This document shows positions 7,396 to 14,013 of a stretch of 26,039 nucleotides of DNA, piece after piece. The translations under genes and the position numbers were made by a program. Positions within the stretch are counted from its first letter, which is position 1. Each line of letters begins with the position of its first letter. The stretch covers positions 1-26,039 of the forward strand of contig JBCDBH010000041.1 in NCBI GenBank assembly GCA_039184055.1, in the 5' to 3' direction. The stretch comes from JBCDBH01 sp039184055 (lineage in GTDB: Bacteria > Acidobacteriota > Thermoanaerobaculia > Multivoradales > J023). The notes under the pieces were generated by a model. The model made no database searches. It was not told the DNA's origin and saw nothing but the letters and a program-made list of their open reading frames with translations.

Positions 7396-7891
7396 CGGCG
7401 CCGATCCCCGTGAGGTGTTTGTAGAGCCTGGCGATCCGCGCCACGAAGAGCCCACGAGGCGTGATCTGGAGGACTTGATCATGACGACGGGCGAGCTTTA
7501 CCGCTTCGAGCCCACGGATGCGCTTGTCGAGCAGCCAATCGAGTCCGCGACCGTTGGCGTAGCGCGCGGCGAGCTCGTCACGGGTCTCGGCGCCTTTGGC
7601 GAGCTCGACCATCAGCTGTAGCGAAAAGCCCCGATGCAGCACCGAGATCACCTGGAACCAGCCGAGCCACAGGGCGACGAGCAGACTTCCTCCGGCGAGC
7701 CAATCCGCCGGACCCAGGCGCGGCCCGAGCAGCGTCACGACCGCCACCCAGACGAGCGCCTGGAGCGCGGCGCCTGCGATGAGTGCCCACGGACGACCAC
7801 GACGCGCGGCCTGCGCCACGAGCAGCACCGGAAAGGTTGCGACAGCCGCTCCCGTGGCGACGATCTGGGGCAGGTCGAGCATCCAGGTCAT
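7388..7891 (-). CDS. Three-helix membrane protein with C-terminal winged-helix-like domain (first of a pair)
   Basis: The protein has 167 residues. Helices are predicted at about 8-28, 36-56 and 65-83. A C-terminal domain (88-160) follows with FSLQLMVELAKG, ETRDELAARY, GLDWLLDKRIRGLEAV and the wing VLQITPRGLFVARIARL. It matches the downstream protein in the position of all three helices and in the soluble domain (SLxL, LAxxY, LDxxL, ITPxG/LTPxG, RxxRL), so the pair arose by duplication. The ATG at 7889-7891 overlaps the upstream methyltransferase stop codon (ATGA), which settles the start over a TTG at 7903. A TxxGLxxAxxA-like wing tail and the basic residues KLARRHD could bind nucleic acid, but this is not demonstrated. 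Confidence 0.75.
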   Translation of the reverse strand: MTWMLDLPQIVATGAAVATFPVLLVAQAARRGRPWALIAGAALQALVWVAVVTLLGPRLGPADWLAGGSLLVALWLGWFQVISVLHRGFSLQLMVELAKGAETRDELAARYANGRGLDWLLDKRIRGLEAVKLARRHDQVLQITPRGLFVARIARLYKHLTGIGAGG

Positions 7892-8547
7892 GGGATGAAC
7901 CAATAGTAGTCACCCCGATAGCCGGCCGTCGCGAAGAGCTCACGCCAGGCGTCGACATGCAGGATGGTGCGCGCGGTCAGCGCCCAGCCTTCGACCGCGC
8001 GTCGTTCTGCCGGGGTGCGCCAGGCGTCGACGGTGATGAAGGCGTGGCCACGACTTACCCGTTCGATTTCCCTAAGTGCACGCGTCAGCCGCTCGCCTTC
8101 GAGATTGTGCACGGTGGTGATCGCCACCACGAGATCGAAGGCGTCGTCGGCGAAGGGGAGATGGGTCGCGTCGGCGACCGCCAGACGATGACGGATCTCG
8201 TCTTTGCCCTGATCGATGGCGTAGGGCGAGACGTCGACGCCGGTCACGTCGATCCCGGGAATCGCCTGCCTGAGGTCGTGGAGAAAGAACCCCTTGGCGC
8301 ACCCGATATCGAGCACCCGGCTGCTGGCGTCGAGCCCATAGCGTTCGACAAAGTCGGGCACCACCGGCTGCCAGAAGCGCGGGTGGTAGCCATAGCCTCC
8401 ATAGCCGTGTCGACGCTCGCCGTCGAAGAACTCGCGGCCGAAGCGACGGGCGATCCGGCAGTCTTCGTCGGTGCGTTCGGCGAGCCGTTGCTCGACGCCT
8501 CGACGGGGGCGAGGGTAGTTGGCTAGAAGGTCGATCTCGATTCCCAT
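7888..8547 (-). CDS. Class I SAM-dependent methyltransferase
   Basis: The 219-residue protein has motif I VLDIGCAKGFFLHDL (78-92), VTGVDVSPYAI (101-111) as the acidic strand 2, DATHLPFADDAFDLVVAITTVHNL for the motif II region, and a C-terminal RGHAFITVDAWRT. Before the core lies a Gly/Tyr-rich segment, RRHGYGGYGYHPRFW (45-59), typical of sugar-cluster methyltransferases of this kind. The start at 8547 is the ATG nearest the conserved N-terminus; upstream in-frame codons run into the divergent FAD oxidoreductase gene. It is the first gene of the five-gene operon ending at 5319. It probably methylates a sugar precursor or a glycosyl acceptor in the cytoplasm; the target is unknown. Confidence 0.85.
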   Translation of the reverse strand: MGIEIDLLANYPRPRRGVEQRLAERTDEDCRIARRFGREFFDGERRHGYGGYGYHPRFWQPVVPDFVERYGLDASSRVLDIGCAKGFFLHDLRQAIPGIDVTGVDVSPYAIDQGKDEIRHRLAVADATHLPFADDAFDLVVAITTVHNLEGERLTRALREIERVSRGHAFITVDAWRTPAERRAVEGWALTARTILHVDAWRELFATAGYRGDYYWFIP

Positions 8548-8570
8548 GATCCGTGATTTCGGTCGCTCGG

Positions 8571-8577
8571 TAGTATA
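8571..8577. promoter_or_regulatory. Overlapping bidirectional -10 elements
   Basis: The divergent spacer (8548-8582) contains tagtata. Read on the plus strand it gives TAGTAT at 8571-8576, six bases before the ATG of the FAD oxidoreductase gene. Read on the minus strand it gives TATACT at 8577-8572, 24 bases before the methyltransferase ATG. One symmetric A/T-rich patch in an otherwise GC-rich spacer could therefore serve both directions. No convincing -35 box is seen on either side. Seen directly: the hexamers and spacings. Promoter function is inferred. Confidence 0.45.
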
Positions 8578-8582
8578 CGGAG

Positions 8583-9614
8583 ATGTCTTGGCTTGCCGAT
8601 CGACTCGACGCGCTCGTCGTCGGAGGAGGTGCCGCGGGCGGTTGGATTCTGCACCGACTTCGCCACCTCGGGCTGCACGCGGCTCTGGTCGATTCCACCG
8701 ATGCGAGCCAGACCGCGAACAGCCAGGGCATCCTGCATCGGGGTACGAAGTATCTGCTACGTCCGACCGCGAATGCCACCGATGACTTTCCTGACCTCGT
8801 CGATCGATGGCACCGTTGTCTGCGTGGCGATCCTCCTTCGGAGGATCCGGATCTTCGTCATACCGAGGTGCTGAGCTCCGGGCCACGGCTTCGAGCCATC
8901 GACGAGCTTGCGCCGGATCTCGTCACGCGGCTCGAGACGGCATATCGGCTCGGCAAGGTCGACCGAGACGAAGACGGCTATCGCTTTCTCGAGCCGATCG
9001 TCGATCCGCCTAGCCTGCTGGCGAATCTCGAGAAACTCCACGCTTCGCGCTGGCACCGAGATCCCATCGACGTCGCCGCGTTGATGGCGAGCCCGAATGC
9101 ACCATGTTGGCTCATCCTGGCGGCGGGCGCTGGCAACCAGGCTTTGTTGGAATCCTTGGGTTTCGATGGGCCATCGATGATTCGACAGCCGCTCCACATG
9201 GTGTGGGCGCGAGGTGTGGATCTGCCACCGACCTATTGCCACATGCTCGATCCCGAAGCGGATCCGGCACGTCAGAGCGCACACTGGACCGTCACCTCGC
9301 ATCGTCGTGGCGGAGCGTGGTCTTGGTATATCGGCGGTGATGTCACCGAGACCGAGCGAAGCGAGGCGGCGCAGCATGATCTGATTCGCCGGCTCCTCGA
9401 GCGTGCGTTTCCGAGTCTCGACGTTGCGGGTTTGCAGCTATCGAGCCTATGGATCGACAAAGCCGAGCCGCAACCCGTCGACGGCATCAGGCGGCTGGTG
9501 CCTTTCGTTCACGCTCATGAACGGTTGCTGACCGTTTGGCCGATGAAATTGGCGTTGGTGCCGCAACTTGCCGATCTGGTCGCTGAGGTCATCGCCGGCG
9601 AGGGCATCGCGTGA
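8583..9614 (+). CDS. FAD-dependent oxidoreductase (DAO superfamily)
   Basis: The 343-residue protein has an N-terminal dinucleotide-binding fold, ALVVGGGAAGGWILHRL (10-26), with GGGAAGG at 14-20 and Asp37 at the end of strand 2 (LVDS). SQGILHRGTKYLLRP follows in the position of the flavin-binding loop. A mid-protein segment LILAAGAGNQALLESLG matches the second FAD contact of DAO-type enzymes. This fold covers glycerol-3-phosphate, amino acid and L-2-hydroxyglutarate oxidoreductases; the substrate is not clear. It overlaps the aldo/keto reductase gene by 4 bases (GTGA), so the two may form a redox pair in sugar synthesis. The ATG lies only six bases after a TAGTAT hexamer, suggesting a leaderless mRNA; the adjacent GGAG is too close to act as a normal ribosome site. 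Confidence 0.82.
   Translation: MSWLADRLDALVVGGGAAGGWILHRLRHLGLHAALVDSTDASQTANSQGILHRGTKYLLRPTANATDDFPDLVDRWHRCLRGDPPSEDPDLRHTEVLSSGPRLRAIDELAPDLVTRLETAYRLGKVDRDEDGYRFLEPIVDPPSLLANLEKLHASRWHRDPIDVAALMASPNAPCWLILAAGAGNQALLESLGFDGPSMIRQPLHMVWARGVDLPPTYCHMLDPEADPARQSAHWTVTSHRRGGAWSWYIGGDVTETERSEAAQHDLIRRLLERAFPSLDVAGLQLSSLWIDKAEPQPVDGIRRLVPFVHAHERLLTVWPMKLALVPQLADLVAEVIAGEGIA
8829..8847. repeat. Perfect short hairpin inside the FAD oxidoreductase gene
   Basis: GATCCTCC at 8829-8836 and GGAGGATC at 8840-8847 form a perfect 8-base stem around the loop ttc. It lies within coding sequence (GDPPSED) and is not followed by a T-run. It may be chance, or may slow transcription or translation early in the gene. 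Confidence 0.35.
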
Positions 9615-10345
9615 CCGGTACCGAGCTTCCCAAGCTCGGCTTGGGCACGGTGGCCTTCGGGCGTGATTGGGGGCTGAAATATCGCCGACCGGTGTCCGTG
9701 CCGAGCGACCGAGAGCTCGATCATCTGCTCGGGGTCGCGGCCGAGCTGGGTGTGACCTTGCTCGATACCGCGCCTGCCTACGGCACCAGCGAAGAGCGCT
9801 TGGGACGCTTGCTACAGGGGCGTCCGCACCGTAATCGACCGGAGCGATTTTGGATCAGCACCAAGGTGGGGGAGACGTCGACTCCCGAGGGTGCAAGCTT
9901 CGACTTTCGACCCCGGGCTATTCGAGAAAGCGTTGAACGGAGCCTTCGTCGGCTTAAGGTCGAACGATTGGATCTTGTCTTCCTACACGCCGGAGCCGAC
10001 GACCGGGAAGCTTTTGGTGGCGTCGAGACGCTCCGCTCCTTGCAAGACGAAGGCAAGATCCGCTGGATCGGTGCGTCGACCAAGACGGTCGACGGTGCTT
10101 TGGCGGCCCGCAATCTCTGCGACGCGCTGATGCTGACCTACAACCTGCACGACCGGAGCCAAGAAGCCGTGCTCGACCAGGCTCGGGACACCATCGTGCT
10201 GATCAAGAAACCTCTCGCATCCGGCCACGCCAGCTCACCCGCCGAGGCGCTGCGTTTTGCCGCCGCGCATCCAGCGGTGGATTGCGTGATCGTCGGCACG
10301 ACCAGCGCCGATCATCTACGCGCCAACGCCCGGGCTCTCGCCTAG
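9611..10345 (+). CDS. Aldo/keto reductase
   Basis: The 244-residue protein has a compact version of the (beta/alpha)8 aldo/keto reductase fold. The catalytic tetrad is present: Asp52 and Tyr57 in LLDTAPAYG, Lys85 in ISTKVG and His126 in LVFLHAG. The C-terminal cofactor motif VIVGTTSADHLRANARAL is complete, so the protein is short compared with the usual 280-330 residues but not truncated. It reduces an aldehyde or keto group with NAD(P)H in the cytoplasm; here a keto-sugar intermediate is likely. The GTG start at 9611 overlaps the stop of the FAD oxidoreductase gene. The last 30 bases overlap the end of the opposing SDR gene, whose TAG lies at 10318-10316. Confidence 0.88.
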   Translation: MTGTELPKLGLGTVAFGRDWGLKYRRPVSVPSDRELDHLLGVAAELGVTLLDTAPAYGTSEERLGRLLQGRPHRNRPERFWISTKVGETSTPEGASFDFRPRAIRESVERSLRRLKVERLDLVFLHAGADDREAFGGVETLRSLQDEGKIRWIGASTKTVDGALAARNLCDALMLTYNLHDRSQEAVLDQARDTIVLIKKPLASGHASSPAEALRFAAAHPAVDCVIVGTTSADHLRANARALA

Positions 10346-11326
10346 CACTTCACGCATCCGCTTGATGTTGTGGTACTTCGGATTTGCGAGCGGATCGACC
10401 ATACGTCCGGCTCGATACGCCGCTTCGAGCTCGCGGACCGCGTCTTCGAGCGTGTGTTGCGCCGTGAAGCCGAGCACGTCGCGGATCTTGCTCGAATCGA
10501 TGTGGTAGGAGCGCAGATCGTCGCTCGGCTCGGTCTGGATCTCGATGTCGTGATCGCTCAGCGTGTCATGGACCTTGTCGGCGATGTCGCGCACCGGATG
10601 GTTTTCGAAACCGACGTTGAAGGCTTCACCGCGGATCCGGTCGGCCGGAGCGTCGAGCATCAGCTCGTAGGCGGCGACCATGTCGCGGATGTGCAGATTG
10701 GGTCGTAGCTGTCGACCACCGAAGACGCGAATCACGCCGCGCTCGAGGGCGTGAGCGGTGAGGATGTTGACGGTCAGATCGAGACGCAGCCGAGGCGCAT
10801 CGCCACACACCGTCGCCGGACGCAGGATGACCGGTGTCATCGAAGAGTGGGCCGTCTCGGCGAGCAGGATGTGCTCACAGGCCAATTTGTAGCGTGAATA
10901 GTCGGTAAGGGGCTCGGGCGTGGCGTCTTCGCGTACGTGAGGTGTGTCTTTGACTCCGTAGACGCTCGACGAGCTGGCGTAGATGAAGCGTTCGACGCCC
11001 GCTTTCTCGGCTGCCGTGACGAGACTCGGAAAGGCGTCGAGGTTGATGCTCTTGCCGAGCGCGGGATCGAGCTCGAAGCTCGGATCGTTGGAAATACAGG
11101 CCAGATGGATGACGGCGTCGACGCCCGCCACGGCGGTCTCGACGATCGCCGGATCGCGAAGATCGCCGGCGATCCGCTCGAGCCGGGGGTGCTCGCTCGG
11201 CAAGACATCGTGGCCGTACCAGAAGAGGTCGAGCACCCGTACCTGGTCACCACGCTCGAGCAGACGGGGCACCAGCATGCTGCCGACATAGCCGGCTCCG
11301 CCGGTCACCAGAATCGTGCGGCTCAT
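10316..11326 (-). CDS. NAD-dependent nucleotide-sugar epimerase/dehydratase (extended SDR)
   Basis: The protein has 336 residues. It has ILVTGGAGYVGS (5-16) with the TGGAGYVG motif, the active-site segment YASSSSVYG (116-124), and YSRYK with Tyr143 and Lys147. RPNLHIRDMVAAY and FNVGFENHPVRDIA follow, as in UDP-glucose 4-epimerase-like proteins. The C-terminus carries an unusual tail, NPKYHNIKRMREVLGE, that may mediate oligomer contacts. It is the last gene of the DegT, HldE-like, SDR operon, and its ATG overlaps the HldE-like stop by 4 bases. I infer it makes or epimerises the keto-sugar used by the aminotransferase or the activated product of the HldE-like enzyme. It ends inside the opposing aldo/keto reductase gene (30-base overlap). 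Confidence 0.87.
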   Translation of the reverse strand: MSRTILVTGGAGYVGSMLVPRLLERGDQVRVLDLFWYGHDVLPSEHPRLERIAGDLRDPAIVETAVAGVDAVIHLACISNDPSFELDPALGKSINLDAFPSLVTAAEKAGVERFIYASSSSVYGVKDTPHVREDATPEPLTDYSRYKLACEHILLAETAHSSMTPVILRPATVCGDAPRLRLDLTVNILTAHALERGVIRVFGGRQLRPNLHIRDMVAAYELMLDAPADRIRGEAFNVGFENHPVRDIADKVHDTLSDHDIEIQTEPSDDLRSYHIDSSKIRDVLGFTAQHTLEDAVRELEAAYRAGRMVDPLANPKYHNIKRMREVLGESPGVGA

Positions 11327-12840
11327 CGCAACATCGCGGTGAGTTGTTTGCGTAGGCGGCTGGCGTCGAGCGCGTGACGGTTGCCGACGATCTCGACGCC
11401 CTGGGCGCCGGCGGTATTGCCGAGCAAGGAGACGATCTCAGCCGAGGCACCGACCTTGACCGCCTGCGCGGCCAGGGCGAAGAAGGCGTCACCGGCTCCG
11501 ACGCGGTCGACGATCCGGGTGGCCAGCGCCGGGGCTTCGTGAAAGACCCCGTCGGCGTCACGGGTCAGACAGCCACGTTTGCCCCGGGTGACGATCGACA
11601 GCGTGGTGGCGAGCTGGTCGGCGACCTCGTTCATCATCGGGCGGAGCTCGCCTTCGGAGTCTCGGGTTTCGAGACGGATCTCGTGCTCGGCCAAACACAC
11701 GAAGTCGGCGCGCTGATAGCGCGTCACCGTGTGGTAACCGTGGTTGCCGGCGTTGGCCTGGGTGTTGACGGCGAGAAAGCACGGCAGGTCGCAGATCACC
11801 GGAATCAACGCGGCGGGAATCGCCTGATGGCCATAGTCGGCGCAGATCACCAGATCGACGTCGCGGGCCGCCTCGCGGATCGTCTCGATCAAGGTCGCGA
11901 CGGTCGACGCATCCGGGGGTGATACGTCCATGCGGTAGATGCTCAGCAGCTTGTTCGACGAGTAGGAGTCGACCACCCGATGCTTGCGTACCGTCGGCAT
12001 ACCCGGTCGGCGAATGAAGCGCGCGCGGGCGCCCGGCGCCAGATTGTCGGCCAGGAAGTCACCCGCCTCGTCGTCACCGACCACGCCGATCAGCTCGACC
12101 TGACCACCAAAGGCCGCGACGTGGTTGGCCACCGCCACCGCGCCGCCGGCGAAGCGCTCCTCGTCGAGATGACGGACCGCCAGCGCCGGATCTTTGGACG
12201 CTTTGCCGAGCGCCTCGACATAGGTGTACTCGTCGAGGATGGCGTCACCGATCACCAGCGTCCGCAGCGCGGCGAGACGGTCGAGAATCGCCAGAACGTC
12301 ATCGAGGCTGTGACGCTGCCGGACGGTGTCGAGATAACGCGCCACCGAGTCGGGGTAGATCGGCAGGTGACGGTTGATCAGTTGGCTCGAGCTGAAGGTG
12401 ATCTCGTCGATAAAGGCGAGCTCACAGCCGACCTCGGTGGCGACGCCGCGTTCGAGCTCCATCTTGCCGGTCGGATCGTCACCCGGGTTCTTGAACTCGG
12501 CGCCTTTGGCGTAGACGTCGGGTCGGATGCGACGCAGGGTTTCCTCGGCGGTCGGCCAGGCGTTGAGCGCCACCAGGTCGACGACCTCCAGCGCCGCCAT
12601 CGCTTCGAGCCGCAAATCCTCGTCGAAGGCGGGGCGATACGGACCCTTGTCGACCCAGCGATCAGGGGTCAGGGTGACGATCAACGTGTCACCCAGACGA
12701 CGCGCCGCCTGGAGATAACGCAGGTGACCGACGTGAATCAGGTCGAAGACACCGTGACAGAGGACGACCCGTCGACCCGCCGCGCGCAGGCTCTCGACCC
12801 GTTCGACCAAGTCCTCGAACGCGAGGATCTTCTCGGTCAT
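11323..12840 (-). CDS. Bifunctional nucleotidyltransferase / PfkB-type sugar kinase, HldE-like with inverted domain order
   Basis: The protein has 505 residues. The N-terminal domain (about 20-165) is an RfaE-domain-II type nucleotidyltransferase: VVLCHGVFDLIHVGHLRYL with HVGH at 36-39, and FSSSQLINRHL near 149-159. The C-terminal domain (about 180-505) is a PfkB/RfaE-domain-I type kinase: LVIGDAILDEY, FAGGAVAVANHVAAFGG (230-246) and the anion-hole motif DRVGAGDAFFA (445-455). In E. coli HldE the order is kinase then transferase; here it is reversed. By analogy it phosphorylates a sugar phosphate at C1 and then attaches AMP or CMP, giving an activated sugar in the cytoplasm. The substrate could be a heptose but need not be. 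It is the middle gene of its operon, with 4-base overlaps on both sides. Confidence 0.88.
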   Translation of the reverse strand: MTEKILAFEDLVERVESLRAAGRRVVLCHGVFDLIHVGHLRYLQAARRLGDTLIVTLTPDRWVDKGPYRPAFDEDLRLEAMAALEVVDLVALNAWPTAEETLRRIRPDVYAKGAEFKNPGDDPTGKMELERGVATEVGCELAFIDEITFSSSQLINRHLPIYPDSVARYLDTVRQRHSLDDVLAILDRLAALRTLVIGDAILDEYTYVEALGKASKDPALAVRHLDEERFAGGAVAVANHVAAFGGQVELIGVVGDDEAGDFLADNLAPGARARFIRRPGMPTVRKHRVVDSYSSNKLLSIYRMDVSPPDASTVATLIETIREAARDVDLVICADYGHQAIPAALIPVICDLPCFLAVNTQANAGNHGYHTVTRYQRADFVCLAEHEIRLETRDSEGELRPMMNEVADQLATTLSIVTRGKRGCLTRDADGVFHEAPALATRIVDRVGAGDAFFALAAQAVKVGASAEIVSLLGNTAGAQGVEIVGNRHALDASRLRKQLTAMLR

Positions 12841-13976
12841 CGGGCGCGCGTCGGTACCGCCACGCCCGCCAGCTCGCGGAGCGTCTCGACGATGTAGGTC
12901 ATCTCGTCGTCTCGCAGATAGGGGTGGACCGGAAGCGTGAGCGCCGAGTCGGCGTAGTGCTCGGCGTGGGGAAAGTCGCCCCGTCGATGACCGAGATGAT
13001 GCGCCGCCGGCTGCAGATGGACCGGGATCGGGTAGTGGATCTTCGCCGAGACGCCACGTTCTTTCAGCTCGGCGAGCAGCTCGTCACGACGATCGACGCG
13101 CAGCACGTAGAGATGGAAGACGTGTCGCGACCGTGGATCACGACGCGGCAGGCGAATCGTCGGCGCGAGCTCGGCCAGCGCCTGGTCGAAGTATCGCGCG
13201 TTGCGGATCCGCGCCTCGGTGTCGGTCTCGGCGTCGCCGATCAGCAGACTTCCGACCGCCGCTTGCAGGGTGTGGAGACGGCTGTTGCGACCGAAGACCG
13301 CGGCCTCGTCACGGTTGACCAGACCGTGATTGCGCTGCAGACGCACCGCTGCGGCGATTTCGGCATCGTGGGTCAGCACCATGCCACCGTCGCCCCACAC
13401 GTGGAGATTCTTGAGCGGGTGCAGGCTGAAGGCGGCGGCGTCGCTGAAGCGGCCAGGGGGTTCTTCGTCGTATCGCGCCAGCACGGCCTGACAGGCGTCT
13501 TCGACGACGCGTAGCCCGTGTCGATCGGCGATCTCGCGGACGCGCTTCATATCGACCATGTCACCGGTGTAGTGCACCGGCAGGATGGCCCGTGTTTTGG
13601 ACGTGATGGCGGCTTCGACCCGGTCGAGATCGAGCAGATAGCGGTCGTCGATGTCGACGAAGACCGGTCGTGCGCCGACCATGACGATCGCGCCGACGGT
13701 CGCCAAAAACGTCGTGGGGGAGGTGATCACCTCGTCGCCGGGGCCGACACCCACCGCCTCGAGGGCCAGCGCCAGGGCGTCGGTACCCGAGCCGACCCCG
13801 ACGGCGTGAGGCGTCTGTCCATCGTTCGAGGCATGGAGCGCGGCGAATTCGTGCTCGAAGGCTTCCACCCGCGGACCGAGGGTGAACTCGCCGCTTTGCA
13901 CCAGCGGTCGGAGCGCGTCGAGCAGGGCGTCCGGTTCGGCGAATTGCCGACGAAGAAACGCGTAAGGCACTTTCAT
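12837..13976 (-). CDS. DegT/DnrJ/EryC1-family PLP-dependent sugar aminotransferase
   Basis: The 379-residue protein shows AVGVGSGTDALALAL (58-72) for the PLP phosphate site, ITSPTTFLATVGAI (84-97), LPVHYTGDM, VVEDACQA with Asp160, and HPLKNLHVWGDGG with the PLP-binding Lys189. Length and motif order are those of NDP-ketosugar aminotransferases, which make amino sugars from keto-sugars in the cytoplasm with Glu as donor. The ATG at 13976 is chosen because MKVPYAFL fits the family start; the open frame to 14141 would cover the divergent GT-C gene and is rejected. It is the first gene of the operon, with a TAGACT hexamer at 13990-13985, eight bases before the ATG. The keto-sugar substrate may come from the SDR or FAD enzymes nearby. 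Confidence 0.9.
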   Translation of the reverse strand: MKVPYAFLRRQFAEPDALLDALRPLVQSGEFTLGPRVEAFEHEFAALHASNDGQTPHAVGVGSGTDALALALEAVGVGPGDEVITSPTTFLATVGAIVMVGARPVFVDIDDRYLLDLDRVEAAITSKTRAILPVHYTGDMVDMKRVREIADRHGLRVVEDACQAVLARYDEEPPGRFSDAAAFSLHPLKNLHVWGDGGMVLTHDAEIAAAVRLQRNHGLVNRDEAAVFGRNSRLHTLQAAVGSLLIGDAETDTEARIRNARYFDQALAELAPTIRLPRRDPRSRHVFHLYVLRVDRRDELLAELKERGVSAKIHYPIPVHLQPAAHHLGHRRGDFPHAEHYADSALTLPVHPYLRDDEMTYIVETLRELAGVAVPTRAR

Positions 13977-13984
13977 CGAGCGTG

Positions 13985-14007
13985 AGTCTAGCCTTTTCGG
14001 GTACCCT
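13985..14007. promoter_or_regulatory. Divergent promoter-like hexamers between DegT and GT-C genes
   Basis: Only 37 bases separate the two start codons. On the minus strand TAGACT (13990-13985) sits eight bases before the DegT ATG. On the plus strand TACCCT (14002-14007) sits six bases before the GTG of the GT-C gene. Both fit TANNNT -10 elements placed so that transcription would begin at or next to the start codon. There is no Shine-Dalgarno on the plus side. The promoter role is inferred. Confidence 0.4.
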
Positions 14008-14013
14008 TTGCTC

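Noticed and set aside
7396..7482. Longer N-terminus for the second membrane winged-helix protein
   Set aside because: It would lie within the preceding gene and give a Ser/Arg-rich leader before the first helix that the paralogue does not have.
11980..12897. Open frame of 305 codons on the plus strand opposite the HldE-like gene
   Set aside because: It mirrors a gene with complete family motifs, has a repetitive Asp/Arg/Val/Gly composition and no recognisable fold. Long antisense frames are expected in GC-rich coding DNA.
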